In this document: one piece after another, positions 43,875 through 54,384 of the stretch | Numbering within the stretch: position 1 is the first letter of the stretch | Layout of the letters: each line of letters opens with the position of its first letter | Origin: Angiostrongylus vasorum | Taxonomy: Eukaryota > Nematoda > Chromadorea > Rhabditida > Metastrongylidae | Length of the DNA: 64,000 nt | Direction of reading: 5' to 3' | Assembly (NCBI GenBank): GCA_018806985.1 | Contig: JADANN010000423.1 | Span: forward strand, 186,001 to 250,000 | The notes under the pieces: generated by a model | Databases searched by the model: none | The model's input: only the letters and a program-made list of their open reading frames with translations | What the model was told of the DNA's origin: nothing | Made by a program: the position numbers and the translations under genes

Positions 43875-44660
43875 GTTGCCTTCTATCACCTCTACTAAGC
43901 TATGAGTGCATTCGAACGGAAATGCATGAAGCATCTCTTGGAGACTGATCAAAACCGAACGCTTTACGCTTTCGTCCTCATGAGTTGTGCTGGATTCATG
44001 CAGTTTCTTTCCAGCGAAATGTTTCAAATTATAGGAAATCAGAATGTTAAGAGCGGGTGCTTCGCTGCTCCTTTCAACAAAAAAACGCCATATTCGTGAA
44101 TCTGCAGAATTTTTTTACTCGATTCCAAACAATGCATATCACTTAAGCGTGGAACATAAAAAAAATTTAACACGATACAAATATATTTTCTAATAAACTC
44201 CTAAATAAACGAAAATGTTGTGCTTTTTTTTGGAAGGATGTGCTCTACAGGAGGTTGAACATGTTATGTTTCACTGCTAAACATGAAGGAACGCTACTTT
44301 CAAAAGAAGGAAAAAGGGATCTCAGCAATTTAATTACGGCCAATTGTGCCGCACAGATTTGTATTCAACCATCTTTTTTGGGTTTCTTCTTCTATCTAAA
44401 AAGTTTTTACGTAGAGTGTGACTATGCGACAAATTCGGTTTTATTCTATTCAATCTCACCTATTTCATTTAAATAAGTCTAACATCCTTAATTAAGTTGT
44501 TTTTGTGAAGGCATACAATTCTTGGCAGAGATTTCGGTCACATGTTTATTTTTTCAAATGCCTACAGATAGATGAGAAATTGGAAATCACAATTTCCGTA
44601 TTGTAGAAGGTTTTTTGACACTTCATAGGATTTCCTTTACTCTTCCTTACCATCTTTTTT
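43875..44660. other. no recognised gene
   Basis: A plus frame at 44240-44476 has no motif. Nothing else can be supported. Confidence 0.3.
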
Positions 44661-44664
44661 GAAG

Positions 44665-44955
44665 GACGCATGCCGCATAGTGGTCGGAGGCGCCCTGCGA
44701 CACACACGTGAGATCGATCCTCACCCCCTGGCCAGCCAAGCCTTCCATTAATCCTGGGTCGGCAAATTGGTACCAGACTTGTTTGGGAGGATAGCAGCAC
44801 TGGTTGGATACGTCGGTAGGTCACCGCGAGTCCTTGTAGAGGCCAGATATGCATTCAATCCCCTCCAACGATGCCTAGTGAAGGCGAATGCATGGCGCAT
44901 CCCTCAGGGATTGATCAACGCCGTGTGATTTATCCCTTATGCTTTTTTATCCTTT
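44665..44955 (+). repeat. SINE family A copy, near full length
   Basis: Head GCCGCATAGTGGTCGGAGGCGCCC and GAGATCGATCC, core GGTCGGCAAATTGGTACCAGACTTG, and a tail with repeated T-rich TTATCC units (TTTATCCCTTATGCTTTTTTATCC). Confidence 0.75.
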
Positions 44956-45194
44956 TTGAAATATAAATTCTACTTCAGCAGCAATGAAAATCGCAAAACA
45001 CTTTTTACCTGTGAAAACAGGACGTTTTTTACTAGAAAAACAGAAACATTATAAAGCGTGTACTTTCAGTGCTAAAGTGTTCTCGTTCATTTTTTACTTT
45101 TTGGTATTCTCAGTGCCAACTTTGATTCGGTCAACGCGTAGGCAGCCAATATCTTGGTATTTTTGGAGAGTTTAGGCAAGTTTATTCCTAAAAA

Positions 45195-45330
45195 CCCGAT
45201 TGTGGCTAACGTTTTGGCACAATCGCCTTCTTCGGAGCCACTATAAGTCGAGCCGACTGTCCATAGCGGTTGATTTTTCCGTCGATGTTAGTCTTCGTTG
45301 TGGTCGTATGGAGTCGAATATTCTGTAGTG
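45195..45330 (-). mobile_element. Penelope-like end fragment, variant type
   Basis: The minus-strand motif GTGGCTCCGAAGAAGGCGAT...AACGTTAGCCAC (45202-45241) has perfectly complementary ends. The downstream sequence differs from the other PLE ends, so this is a separate subfamily. It lies next to a short plus frame that is probably not coding. Confidence 0.55.
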
Positions 45331-45634
45331 GCATAGCGCGCTGATGAACTGGAGTGATACAGCAATGACTTTTTGTGCAGGGCATTTAAACTGAAATACG
45401 GATTGGTGATCCTGAACTTAAGTGAATATCAGGACTGAAAATATTTGACTGCAAATCAGGATGGATTATCAGCATAAAGTCAATTAGGATTAAGATAAAA
45501 ACAAGTGATTTTGATTGCAGTAATTTTGCTATGTTCTTCTAGGGTGAAGAAGGTGTTTAGGAAGCAGTGGTGCTGGTGATGCAGTCGACCAGAAAGCAAA
45601 GTCTGACTTCCGCTCCAATGCTATCCTACAATAC

Positions 45635-45850
45635 AAGCGGGAATCGGCTATCTCCAAGATTGAACGATAATCAACTCGACCAGCGTTTTACGACATTCAT
45701 AAAGAAGGCGAAATCCTCAAACAGCAGCAGAAAGGGCACGCGAAGTGTTCAAAGGCTTTTGTGGATGATGAATGCAAAAGAAAATGGATCGAATGGAAGT
45801 GCTGGGATCGGTACAGTAGAGTTGGAGACGGGCCATGTAAAATAGTGCAA
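45635..45850 (+). repeat. SINE family B copy
   Basis: CAACTCGACCAGCGTTTTACGACATTCATAAAG, CTCAAACAGCAGCAGAAAGGGC, then GGAAGTGCTGGGATCGGTACAG. Good tail match to the 52.6 kb copy. Confidence 0.6.
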
Positions 45851-45954
45851 AACATAAATGTTTTTTCAGTGCCTCTTCAACAAATGGATTTCTGTGCTGA
45901 TCAAATTTATACTGATGAACTGATTATTAAGAACAGTTCATCTTTATATCCTTG

Positions 45955-46160
45955 TTGAGCAAACGCGGGGTGTTATTTTTATTCTTTATTTAGGAACAAG
46001 CTGACGTTTCGGCAGATTTCGCCTTCCTCAGAGCCTGGAAAGGTCAAGCTGACAGATCTATTTAGCCAAACACCTCCATAACCAAACAGAGAAAGGACTA
46101 AACCAAATTTCAATCACATTGAACACAGAATAGCTCAATCAACATAGAAAATCGGTAGTG
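45955..46160 (-). mobile_element. Penelope-like element 3' end
   Basis: GAGCAAACGCGGGGTGTTATTTT, the GACGTTTCGGCAGATTTCGCCTTCCTCAGAGCC motif (45999-46038) and AACACCTCCATAACCAAACAG. Solo end; no coding part follows. Confidence 0.65.
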
Positions 46161-46164
46161 GGAT

Positions 46165-46740
46165 TTACTAAGAACAGTTCATTCCAGCGATAAAGGGATG
46201 TACAAAAGTATTGGGTAAAACTGAGTAGCGATTCTTAAATGGATCCTGGATAGTACAGTATTGTAACATTGTAAAGATCGGCTGGTTGATTGGGAAAATA
46301 AGGGTACATAATGTGTTGTAGAGAGTAGTTAGTTACATGCTGAGAAGATCCATCAGTTTTGCGTTGAGAGTGGACTTGTTAGACTTGTTCACAACTAATG
46401 ACCAGACACCCTCTATCCCCCTATGTAATTCGGCATTCCAACTGACAAGGAATTAGTGGAATTTAGCTCAAAGCACAATACGTAAAACGTTCACCTTCAA
46501 TCAGTCCTTGAGAAAAGCGTCATGAATTCTTCCTGGAAGCTAGGCGTGTATTGACAAAACACTGGTACTGAAAGACAACTTCCAATCGTACAAACCACAT
46601 GAGGGGAGTGTTTCCACTTTGCTTACTCTTCATTTCCTTTGAGAAAGCAGCAGCAGTAGGCCGAGAATGACGAGACTATGCCAGAATCACTGGTAAAAAG
46701 GTAAACAATATAGTTTTAAATGTTAATCAGACTCTAAAAA
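46165..46740. other. no recognised feature
   Basis: No open frames of note or repeat match. Confidence 0.35.
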
Positions 46741-46744
46741 AATA

Positions 46745-46930
46745 ACCCATGCATTCGCTTCGTCAAACATGTTTGTATCAACTCAGTGTTGCTGTCCTCT
46801 CAGATAGGTCTGACACCATTTTACCGACGTCGGAGCGATGGAAAGCTTCGTGAGTCAGTGCGCGGAATCAAACCAATGCCCACCTGTTTATTGCAGGACA
46901 CATCAAACCACTGCGATACACGTGTCCCAT
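46745..46930 (-). repeat. SINE family A copy, degenerate
   Basis: CCCATGCATTCGCTTCGTCAAAC, TGTTGCTGTCCTCTCAGATAGGTCTG, ACCACTGCGATACACGTGTCCC. An older copy, judging by divergence. Confidence 0.5.
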
Positions 46931-46934
46931 TTTT

Positions 46935-47174
46935 CTAGGCTACATCGTGGCACCATTATTGCAAATTCGCTAGAATGAAAAACAGAGTGGCATTAGAGAC
47001 AGCCGTTCTAGGAAGAATCATTTTTTAAAACTTTTTATACCGCTTGTACAAATTGCTTCATTGTTACGAATTGCAATTTCAAATCAAGGAATTTCACGTT
47101 TTGCATGAAAAACTTTTTGAACCAGGTAAGAACTCATAGTTGTAATTAAAGATTGCCAGTTTCGTATAATGGAT
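46935..47174. other. spacer
   Basis: Nothing recognised. Confidence 0.3.
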
Positions 47175-47450
47175 GAACCATAAGCGCTCAGCGTTGATTA
47201 ATCCCATGGAGAATGCGTTATACAATCTACAACCATAGCTGCATCATAGAGATAATTGAACGCATATTTACCCTATAGAACACCTTGCAGTTGTATGTAT
47301 CACCCCATTGTTTTTTATCCTTCCAGACAGGTCTTACGAAACCTGGAGGGACTCAATGTTTGATGAGCTTGTGGCGTGGGGTCGAACCATGAACCTTTTT
47401 CTGGGTGTGTATCACAGAGTACCTCCAATCACTGCGCTACACATGCCCCG
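47175..47450 (-). repeat. SINE family A copy, degenerate
   Basis: ATAAGCGCTCAGCGTTGATTAATCCC at the tail, TTATCCTTCCAGACAGGTCTTACG in the core, CAATCACTGCGCTACACATGCCCC at the head. Confidence 0.55.
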
Positions 47451-47675
47451 TTAATTTCATGTGGGCTAAATAAATTTCAAAAATGCAAATTTAATGTGTT
47501 TGTGCTCAAAGTTTGAAGAATCTTTAAACTGTTATGGAATAAGGCTTGAACAATGTTGTTTTGAAAGATAACATGTAATTGCAAAGGTAACTAGTGAATT
47601 CAATGCACTTCTTACCGATCTCAAAGCATGAATTGCGCACAGTTCATCTCGAGCGTTACTTCTCGATCAGCAGAA

Positions 47676-47822
47676 TTACAAAGATTGAATGTGAAAGCGA
47701 ATAAAATAAGAATTACACAAGTAGAAGGTCGTAAGCACACAACGCAGCACAACAGCTATCCCAACTAGTACATTGGTGGTCTTAGAAAGACTTTGACCTT
47801 TTCCGCCAAAATTTTCGTTCAT
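47676..47822 (-). CDS. possible small membrane protein
   Basis: The ATG-to-TAA frame of 48 residues reads MNENFGGKGQSLSKTTNVLV, then GIAVVLRCVLTTFYLCNSYF and a short basic end. One hydrophobic segment (about residues 18-36) could span the membrane. It lies 50 bases downstream of the candidate terminal exon on the same strand. No family was recognised and the small size makes chance likely. Confidence 0.25.
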   Translation of the reverse strand: MNENFGGKGQSLSKTTNVLVGIAVVLRCVLTTFYLCNSYFIRFHIQSL

Positions 47823-47871
47823 TCTTTTGGAATATCATATGGTGAAATATACAGAATTGCAAAGAAAACTT

Positions 47872-47937
47872 TCATTTTTTCTTAGCAGGATTTTTGTGCA
47901 AACGCAGCTGTCGGATTGCCTTTTTGTTGTTCTGGAG
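47872..47937 (-). CDS. candidate terminal exon with basic tail
   Basis: After a strong acceptor (CCAATTATTTCCAG) the minus frame reads LQNNKKAIRQLRLHKNPAKK and one more Lys to TGA. A short Lys/Arg-rich C-terminus fits a nuclear or ribosomal-type protein, but no family can be named. The alternative frame in the same exon (PEQQKGNPTAAFAQKSC, stop) is also open, so the phase is undecided. Confidence 0.35.
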   Translation of the reverse strand, partial: LQNNKKAIRQLRLHKNPAKKK

Positions 47938-48097
47938 CTGGAAATAATTGGAGAAAGCGTGAAGAGAATAAAACTAAAGGTCTCCTGAACACGAAAAAAT
48001 TTGCAGCAACTTGCTAAATGATGGTGTAGCAATCGTGTAGATCGAGCAGTTTACAAAGATTTAAAACAAACAGTTCTACGGTGAAAAATATTTATCA

Positions 48098-48245
48098 ATA
48101 ATCTTCGCCGTTCCTAACTGCATTGTTAATTATTGAAGACTAAATTTTAAAATTTCTCCACGTTACCCGACATCACATACTGTGTGGTTCCACGCTCATC
48201 TCGCGCCCGATTAAGCGTCCACATTCCGTGAATGCCTTCAGATTT
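48098..48245 (-). repeat. dispersed repeat, about 140 bases
   Basis: TCTTCGCCGTTCCTAACTGCATTG...GTGTGGTTCCACGCTCATCTCGCGCCCGATTAAGC is repeated at 55125-55262 (TTTTCGCCGTTCATAACAGC...CGCGTGGTTCCACGCTCATCTTGCGTCCGATTAAGC). The strand label is arbitrary. The 55 kb copy interrupts a SINE, so the unit was mobile or was copied as a block. Confidence 0.6.
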
Positions 48246-48328
48246 TGCGTATGGAGTCGGCTCTTGTTTAAGCAATTTTAGTCCTCTGGATGTTGCTGAA
48301 TGCTGGTTGAGTTGATTCTCCTTAAAAG
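48246..48328 (-). repeat. SINE family B fragment
   Basis: TGCGTATGGAGTCGGCTCTTG...GTTGCTGAATGCTGGTTGAGTTGATTC is the family B middle, joined directly to family A. Confidence 0.5.
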
Positions 48329-48580
48329 CCAAAGGATGAAGCTCTCGGCGTTGATCAATTCCTGAGGGATGCGCCATGCACTTGACATCATTAAGAATCG
48401 TTGGAGGTGATTGAATGCATATCTGGCCTTTACGATGACTTGCGGTGGCTTGCCGATTTATCGAGCCAGTGCTGCTATCCTCCCAGACAAGTCTGCTACC
48501 AACTTGCCGAACCCGTAGGGATGGAAGACTTGGTGGGCCATGGGCGCGGGGATCGATTAATAGCTGTTTTGGGTGGGGCT
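48329..48580 (-). repeat. SINE family A copy, head truncated
   Basis: From AAAGGATGAAGCTCTCGGCG to GGGCGCGGGGATCGATTAATAG. The A-box end is missing. Confidence 0.7.
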
Positions 48581-48584
48581 TTCG

Positions 48585-49070
48585 GAAGAAGTCTTGTACT
48601 CTTTCTTTCTCGGGAATATTAGGCGATCGATGTGCTTATTGACCACCACCAATACCATCACGCCAGCCTGTCCATGAACGTCGTCAGCCGTTCCAAAATG
48701 TGTACGTATGAACATCGTCGCAAGTTGCAAACCACAAATGTGAACTTTAGGCCCTTTACATCGTTTCGGCATCTTCAACGGGAGTGCTAGCAGATGGTCT
48801 TCATGTCGAAAAAACACCAACTTAGATCATCACCCGATATTTGGTATTTCATTAAAAAGAATGGACCTGCTATTGCAACGTCTTCAGCATCGGTAGGCTT
48901 ACCCTCGCATATCGTTCATTTCACGAACTCTGACAAATTCGACTAAGCCTTAGCTTGTAATGTCTAAACCTTAGAGGTGAGTTTAGTTTGCGTCCAACAT
49001 TAATAGAGTAATAAAGCGTCTGGCATTGGTACCATAGCTAAACGCAAAAAGTAGAGTTTCTATAATGGCA
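48585..49070. other. no recognised feature
   Basis: A 48557-48820 minus frame lacks motifs. Confidence 0.3.
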
Positions 49071-49074
49071 CATA

Positions 49075-49458
49075 CTTACTTGATACTTGAACGGCCTGTC
49101 ATCACTAGTTGTGCGGGCCCCAGCAAAATCACCGTCTTTCGGAGATTTGCTGGTTAAGCCATTGTGGTTCCCTCGAATCCCGAGGACAGCCTGGCCAAAG
49201 TCTGCCCCCAGGTTGTCACCACGACAGGCAGTCGCAGCCATTGTGGATCAGAGGGAGATTTACCACCATGCGAATTTGAAACCATGACGGTAGTGGATCC
49301 TGGTATTGGTTTACTCTTAGCTAGGCTTCCTGATGGAAACGCCGGACTCCTTCTTAGCTTGGGACACCCCGTCGAGGGGACGAGTTCCCCCGCTTTATAT
49401 CGCAGTCCGACACCCAGGAACACCTCCCAGCCACGATGAGGCGGTAAACCGTTGGAAT

Positions 49459-49460
<2 letters not shown>
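49075..49460 (+). repeat. dispersed repeat, about 385 bases (copy 1)
   Basis: Matches 62110-62500 over nearly its full length: GGAGATTTGCTGGTTAAGCC, GAATCCCGAGGACAGCCTGGCC, GTGGATCCTGGTATTGGTTT, AACACCTCCCAGCCACGATG. GC-rich against its surroundings. It ends at the TA microsatellite here. Frames are broken at different points in the two copies, so a current protein is unlikely. Confidence 0.75.
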
Positions 49461-49461
<1 letters not shown>

Positions 49462-49518
<57 letters not shown>

Positions 49519-49519
49519 T
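49462..49519. repeat. (TA)n microsatellite
   Basis: Nearly pure TA for 58 bases with one G. Tyr/Ile repeat frames through it are artefacts. Confidence 0.95.
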
Positions 49520-49610
49520 TTCAAATCTTGTGTAAAGAAAAAACAATTTAGAAACACATCGTCATTGAACCGCCGTAGTAAAACAATCAACACGTTCTAA
49601 ATAGTTGAGC

Positions 49611-49805
49611 TTATACGAGGTTGATAATAAGGTTTATTTCGACGAACGTTTCGACGCCTTCTTTTTCATTAGAGCCGATGATCAAGGGCAGCGATCCACA
49701 GCTGTTTTTGTTCTCGATGTGGCGCGCTTTCGTTATCGCACCGAGATGGATCTTCTCGTCAGTGGAACATGAGGCATGTTCTTCCGGCGATGCTCTTATA
49801 TACAA
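49611..49805 (-). mobile_element. inverted-repeat element, left arm
   Basis: The minus strand reads EEHASCSTDEKIHLGAITKA, then a variable stretch and VETFVEINLIINLV. The right arm at 49965-50160 encodes the matching CSSDEKIRLGAITKAPHREQ and VETLAEMSLIIDLV. The DNA arms are complementary but diverged. The motif GTCGAAAC near the outer end recalls PLE ends, and the 31.4 kb fragment is related. Confidence 0.6.
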
Positions 49806-49964
49806 GGCAGTTTTACTACAGAGGTAAAATGACGTTTTGAAAATTGTTTGGTATTCGCTTTATGCCAGCTAACATAGTACCCACTGCTGCAGGGGTGGAT
49901 TTATCCGTTGAAAGACAAATTATTATCGATGGATAATCATATCAACAACAACCGCTCTATATGA

Positions 49965-50160
49965 AAGAGCATCGCCGTGTGAGCGTGCCTCATTCGTACG
50001 GTGTTCCAGTGACGAGAAGATCCGTCTCGGTGCGATAACGAAAGCGCCACATCGCGAACAAAAAACATCTGTGGACCACCGACTCGGATTGTCGGCTGCG
50101 ATGGAAGATGAAGACGTCGAAACTTTAGCCGAAATGAGCCTTATTATCGATCTCGTTTAA
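49965..50160 (+). mobile_element. inverted-repeat element, right arm
   Basis: The plus-strand frame runs RASPCERASFVRCSSDEKIR, LGAITKAPHREQ, and a variable part to VETLAEMSLIIDLV and stop. The spacer between arms is about 160 bases with no coding signal. The better match in peptide than in DNA suggests that the frame was once under selection. Confidence 0.6.
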
Positions 50161-50164
50161 CCTC

Positions 50165-50635
50165 AACAATTTAAAAACATGCAGTGTAAAGGTTAATAAT
50201 ATAGCAAAAGTTCGAAGTTGTGGTGAAATTCGAATTTAATTAAAATCAAAGTATCTTATAGTTGTAGAAAGAGTTGAGTGTAAGAGAAACAGTCTTTGTG
50301 CAAATGAACAGTAAAGCGAATCTATTAAAGTATGAGGTAGTCTGTCTGCAAACCTACTAATCAACCAAGAAAGGACTGCAATCAAAGCAGTTGAGTGAGC
50401 AAACGACACGACGTGTTTTTCTTTTTTAAATTTCAAGACTACTTCGTTTGTACTCAGTTATGCTTGGACGGAGTGAATTGTATACAATGCTATCTCGTTA
50501 TCGTCATTTCATTGAAACGAAATGAACTGATTAAAGATTTCAACGAATAGCCAGCAACCGAGATAAGCCTCACGATGGAGCCAAGTTGTTTTAAAGTCGA
50601 GTGTGGGGATTTTAGCAATTTTCCGCTCTTTTCGT
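50165..50635. other. no recognised feature
   Basis: Nothing supportable. Confidence 0.3.
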
Positions 50636-50639
50636 TGGT

Positions 50640-51005
50640 CTCACCCCCCATTCATAGAGAAATGTTAGAATTTAGTGTGACTTCGGCTGCAACATATGAA
50701 TCTATGGAGATCTCTCTTCATTGATATCCTCCTGCATTCGATTCGCTTCCTCACATCCAACATCCACAAAAGGCTTCGAAATTTTTTTCCGTATGGTTTC
50801 AACAGCTGCTTGAAGATTTTCTTCTTTGCCACTAATGCCGTCGAATTCTGTTCAAGTCGATTCCTTGCGGAATCTTGAGATAGCCGTGCTTGTCGTGCTC
50901 ATGTGAATTAGAGGGAGTAGGCTGCTCCAGACAAGTCTGGTGGCAATTTTTCGATGCCAGAAAAATGAGTGGTTTGGTGGGGCTGAGGCAACGTCGCACA
51001 AGCCC
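50640..51005 (-). repeat. SINE family B copy
   Basis: CATTCGATTCGCTTCCTCACATCCAACATCCAC, TCAAGTCGATTCCTTGCGGAATCTTGAGATAGCCG, then core CCAGACAAGTCTGGTGGCAATTTTTCGATGCC. Confidence 0.65.
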
Positions 51006-51234
51006 GCAGGTAGTTTGGGGCGTTCGGATAATGAAAGGGATCGCTATTACTAGACTATCCATTACCGGGTGTCAGTATTTCAAAAATTCAACTCTTTCGG
51101 ACCGTTTAAAATAATGGACGACTTTCAATCCTTCCATAGATTTCCCGGTGTCTGAATTCAATTTCTAGTAAAATTTCTTGAATAATTAGATGCCAACGAG
51201 AGGCTGAGTTTACTCTACCTATTATATGATGTGA

Positions 51235-51600
51235 ACGGGCTTATAATAGAGTGGTAATGGTGAGATCATCACGTGCACAGTTGTGGTTCGATTCCGCTCT
51301 AGGCCAACCAAGCCTCTCATCACTCCAGAATCGGGAAATTGGCACAGGACTTGTCCGTGAAAAAAAACCATTCTCTACAATCCAAATGGGAACGCTGTAG
51401 CCCGGCTATCTGAGGACTCCAGAGAGAATCGACTCGACCAGCATTCTACGACATTAAAATGGAATCAAAATTCCCAAGCAGCAGTCTAAGCCAAACGTAA
51501 GTTGGGAAACCTTGGTTGATGAAGGATGCAAGGGAATCGAATTTAAAGTGAGAACTACTGCGATCCCCATAGTAGATGTAGAAATACTGGTCTTGTAAAA
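51235..51600 (+). repeat. SINE family B copy with B-box
   Basis: The head includes GTGGTTCGATTCCGCTCTAGGCC, an excellent B-box (GGTTCGATTCC), then CCGGCTATCTGAGGACTCC and GAGAATCGACTCGACCAGCATTCTACG. An A-box-like GTGGTAATGGTGAGATC lies upstream. Confidence 0.7.
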
Positions 51601-51604
51601 AAAA

Positions 51605-52430
51605 TAAAAATATGTAAAGTGGATTCACTTATAAATCGTTATGTCACAGGGACTAAAACTGTAGCTGTAATGGAGATTTTTTTAAAGGTTTTATTTCCGG
51701 TATTGGCTTAACAGCTCAAATAGCTGGTTCTGATGGTCGGCTAGAACATTAGAACATCCAGGAACATTAACCTACTTTTCATACTCAACTAAACTATCCG
51801 TTTTGGAAAGTAATTGCTTCCAACGATTAAGCCGAATTACAACCGATTACATGATGATTGACACTAAACAACGGGTTAAGGTTACAATTATCTACATAAA
51901 CTCTTTCGCGATGGAGCTGGTTTTTCGATGATTGACGGAAATTTCTCGATCATTAGAGGATTCTAGAGCTTACAACTTTGAAGATTCATATAAAAGATTT
52001 TCCTCGGATTCATTAGTCTTTTTAAGTAATTTTTTACACAACATTCTTTAGAACTTGATTGTGTTTACAAGTAAAGCTCTAAAAGGCTGGTAACATGGAA
52101 TTTATATTTACAAAACTTGCAAAGAAAGAGCAGCAGTTGGAATCATAGACAATAGGTTGGGAAGAATTACCATGTCCTATTGACAAAATCCCGCTTGTAC
52201 ATTTTCTTACGAGTTCATAATGTGACAATAAAGTGGAGGAAAGGGATATCGTGAGCTCTGGAGAATTAGAATTACATAATGGCAAAACGGGAGAACTTTT
52301 TATTCTCTACGCAGAGATTTGCGGATTTTAATAGATCTTGTTGCAATTGGTAAAACTCACAACTTGGGATGCTTGAGACATTTTTGTTGCCATTAATAAA
52401 ATTTACTATAACTTGAGAGATAGGAGCGGA
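51605..52430. other. no recognised gene
   Basis: Minus frames at 52079-52466 include a hydrophobic, coding-like part (VAYINTTVLSAPISQVIVNF) before a GTGAGT. Its start lies in a SINE and no acceptor is certain. Left unassigned. Confidence 0.25.
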
Positions 52431-52434
52431 AAGC

Positions 52435-52770
52435 ACAGTGGTATTGATGTAGGCCACTTCGACCATGGTGTTAGTTCGATTCCGCTCTAGGCCAACCTAG
52501 CCTCTCATCCCTCCGCTGTCAGGAACCTGGTACCGGACTTCTCCATGAAAAAATTACTCTCTGCAATCCAATTAGGAATACTTCAGCCCGGCTATCTCAG
52601 GACTCCAGGGAGAATCGACTAGGCCAGCATTCTACGACATTCAAGATGAAGTGAAAGTCCTCAAACAGCAGCCGAAGCCAGACGTAAAAGTTGGAAGCTC
52701 TTCGCGGATAGAGGATGCGAGGAAATGAATCGAAAGTGAGAAGTGCTGGGATCAGTACAGCAAGCGTAAA
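52435..52770 (+). repeat. SINE family B copy with B-box
   Basis: AGTTCGATTCCGCTCTAGGCC, core CAGGAACCTGGTACCGGACTTCTCC, GAGAATCGACTAGGCCAGCATTCTACG, tail GAAGTGCTGGGATCAGTACAGC. Confidence 0.7.
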
Positions 52771-52774
52771 GAAG

Positions 52775-53165
52775 TGTCATATAAAACAAAATAAAAAAAT
52801 CTTGAGATATGCTGGTTAGTAAATTGATTGACAAGTTTTAGAGATAAATTGAAAGATGCCATTACTTAAGCACCGTACGACTGCAGTAGAGGTCACTTTG
52901 TCGATTTAGGGTTAAAAGAATAATGGGATTGCCGTTCAATGTGGGGAGGTGGAGCAAATCACGGGTAGGAACAATAAAATGTATACATTTTTACAGTGTA
53001 CTAATCGACTGGTGGCACTCGTAATTTATATGGTGCCATATGTGATTTTTTAGTGAAGTACATTCATTCCTGATTAAACAACACTACGTGATGATTGAAT
53101 ACGATTAAACAAAGGCAGTATTATTAGCTAAAAATGTAAGTTTACTCTCAAATAATAGACATTAC
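52775..53165. other. AT-rich spacer
   Basis: No feature recognised. Confidence 0.35.
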
Positions 53166-53167
53166 TG

Positions 53168-53460
53168 TGAAAAAAAATAAAAGGATAAAACTCTCGGCGT
53201 TGATCAATCCGTGAGGGATGCGCCATGCATTCGACTCCACTAAGTATCGCTGGAGGTGATTGAATGCATACCTGGCCCTTACGATGACTCGCGGTGGCCT
53301 GCCGATTTGTCGAGCCAGTGCTGCTATCCTCCCAGACAAGTCTGGTACCAATTTGCCGACCCCCGGAGGGATGGAAGGCTTTGTGGGCCATGGGTGCGGG
53401 GATCAATTCCTTGTGTGTTGCAGTGGTGCCTCCAACCACTGCGCCACACGCGCACCTTTT
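53168..53460 (-). repeat. SINE family A copy, near full length
   Basis: From AAAATAAAAGGATAAAACTCTCGG to CCACTGCGCCACACGCGCACC, among the best conserved copies in body and core (GACAAGTCTGGTACCAATTTGCCGACC). Confidence 0.8.
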
Positions 53461-53539
53461 GTTACTGTGAAAATGGTGGAAATTGGAGAAAGAATACTAC
53501 GGAAATTCATTTTAACAACGACACTTTTGAAGTTGGCAC

Positions 53540-54060
53540 GTCTCATAATAAATCCCACGTCCGACTTTCTATTAACCTCGGCATTGATCAAGTAATTCTT
53601 CTTATTCTCGATGAGCAAACATGAGGTGTTATTTTTTTCCTTATTCGCGCTCAAAACTCTCGAGGCGTTCCGGATCAATTCAAGAAATCCGAAAATGAGC
53701 CGCAGGGAAGAATGCCTCATTATCACGCGTGATATTGGGCAATATATAAGCCTATTATTCTGATGAGAGGGGTTACGCTTCCATGAAAATTCTGTGCGGT
53801 TGGTCTCCACGCGACATACTCACTGAAAGACTCATAGAAAGCGGTGAGTGTGCAAAGAAGCTATTCTGTGTTCAATGCGATTGAAATCTTCGTTTAGCGT
53901 TTTCTCTGTTTGGTTATGGAGGTGTTTGGCCGAATAGATTGCTGTCAACTTGACCTTTCCAGGCTTTGAGGAAGGCGAAATCCGCCGAAACGTCAGCTTG
54001 TTCGTGAATAAGGAATAAAAATAACACCTCGTGTTTGCTCAACAAGAATACGAAGAATTA
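53540..54060 (+). mobile_element. Penelope-like element 3' part with facing end
   Basis: 53550-53650 is a minus-oriented end (CCGACTTTCTATTAACCTCGG, GCAAACATGAGGTGTTATTTTTTTCC). From 53655 a plus-oriented 3' part follows (CTCGAGGCGTTCCGGATCAATTC, GGTTATGGAGGTGTTTGGCCG), with the motif TTTGAGGAAGGCGAAATCCGCCGAAACGTC and ATAACACCTCGTGTTTGCTC. Same layout as 0.44-1.2 kb. Confidence 0.7.
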
Positions 54061-54064
54061 CTTT

Positions 54065-54380
54065 TGAAGTTATTTTCAATAAAGTAGTTGCAATACAGCA
54101 GAAAATTACTCAGATCGTGTCAATGACTAGAGGAAAATGAAACACCATAACATCTTCTGAAGCAAAATTTCCAGTTGAAACAAGTTTCGATGTGTCTGCG
54201 TTCTGTAGTTGGAATCATCGACCAGAACGTCCTCAATCATAACGAAACTACAACATTGAATTGTTGCCACGAAATCGATGAATCGAACCATGCTGAAAGT
54301 GGTAATGTTTTTTCAGTAACAATTTCAGCGGTGTATTTTCACACACTATACCAATAAATCAAGAACTCAATTCTACTGCA
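54065..54380. other. spacer
   Basis: A short plus frame at 54175-54357 has no motif. CACACTATACCAATAAATCAAGAACT here also occurs at 58186-58211, each time just before a SINE A copy. Confidence 0.35.
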
Positions 54381-54384
54381 AGGA

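Noticed and set aside
49038..49546. Antisense frames of 67-130 codons across the GC-rich repeat at 49.1-49.5 kb.
   Set aside because: Frames are broken at different points in the 62 kb copy, and the longest one runs into the TA microsatellite.
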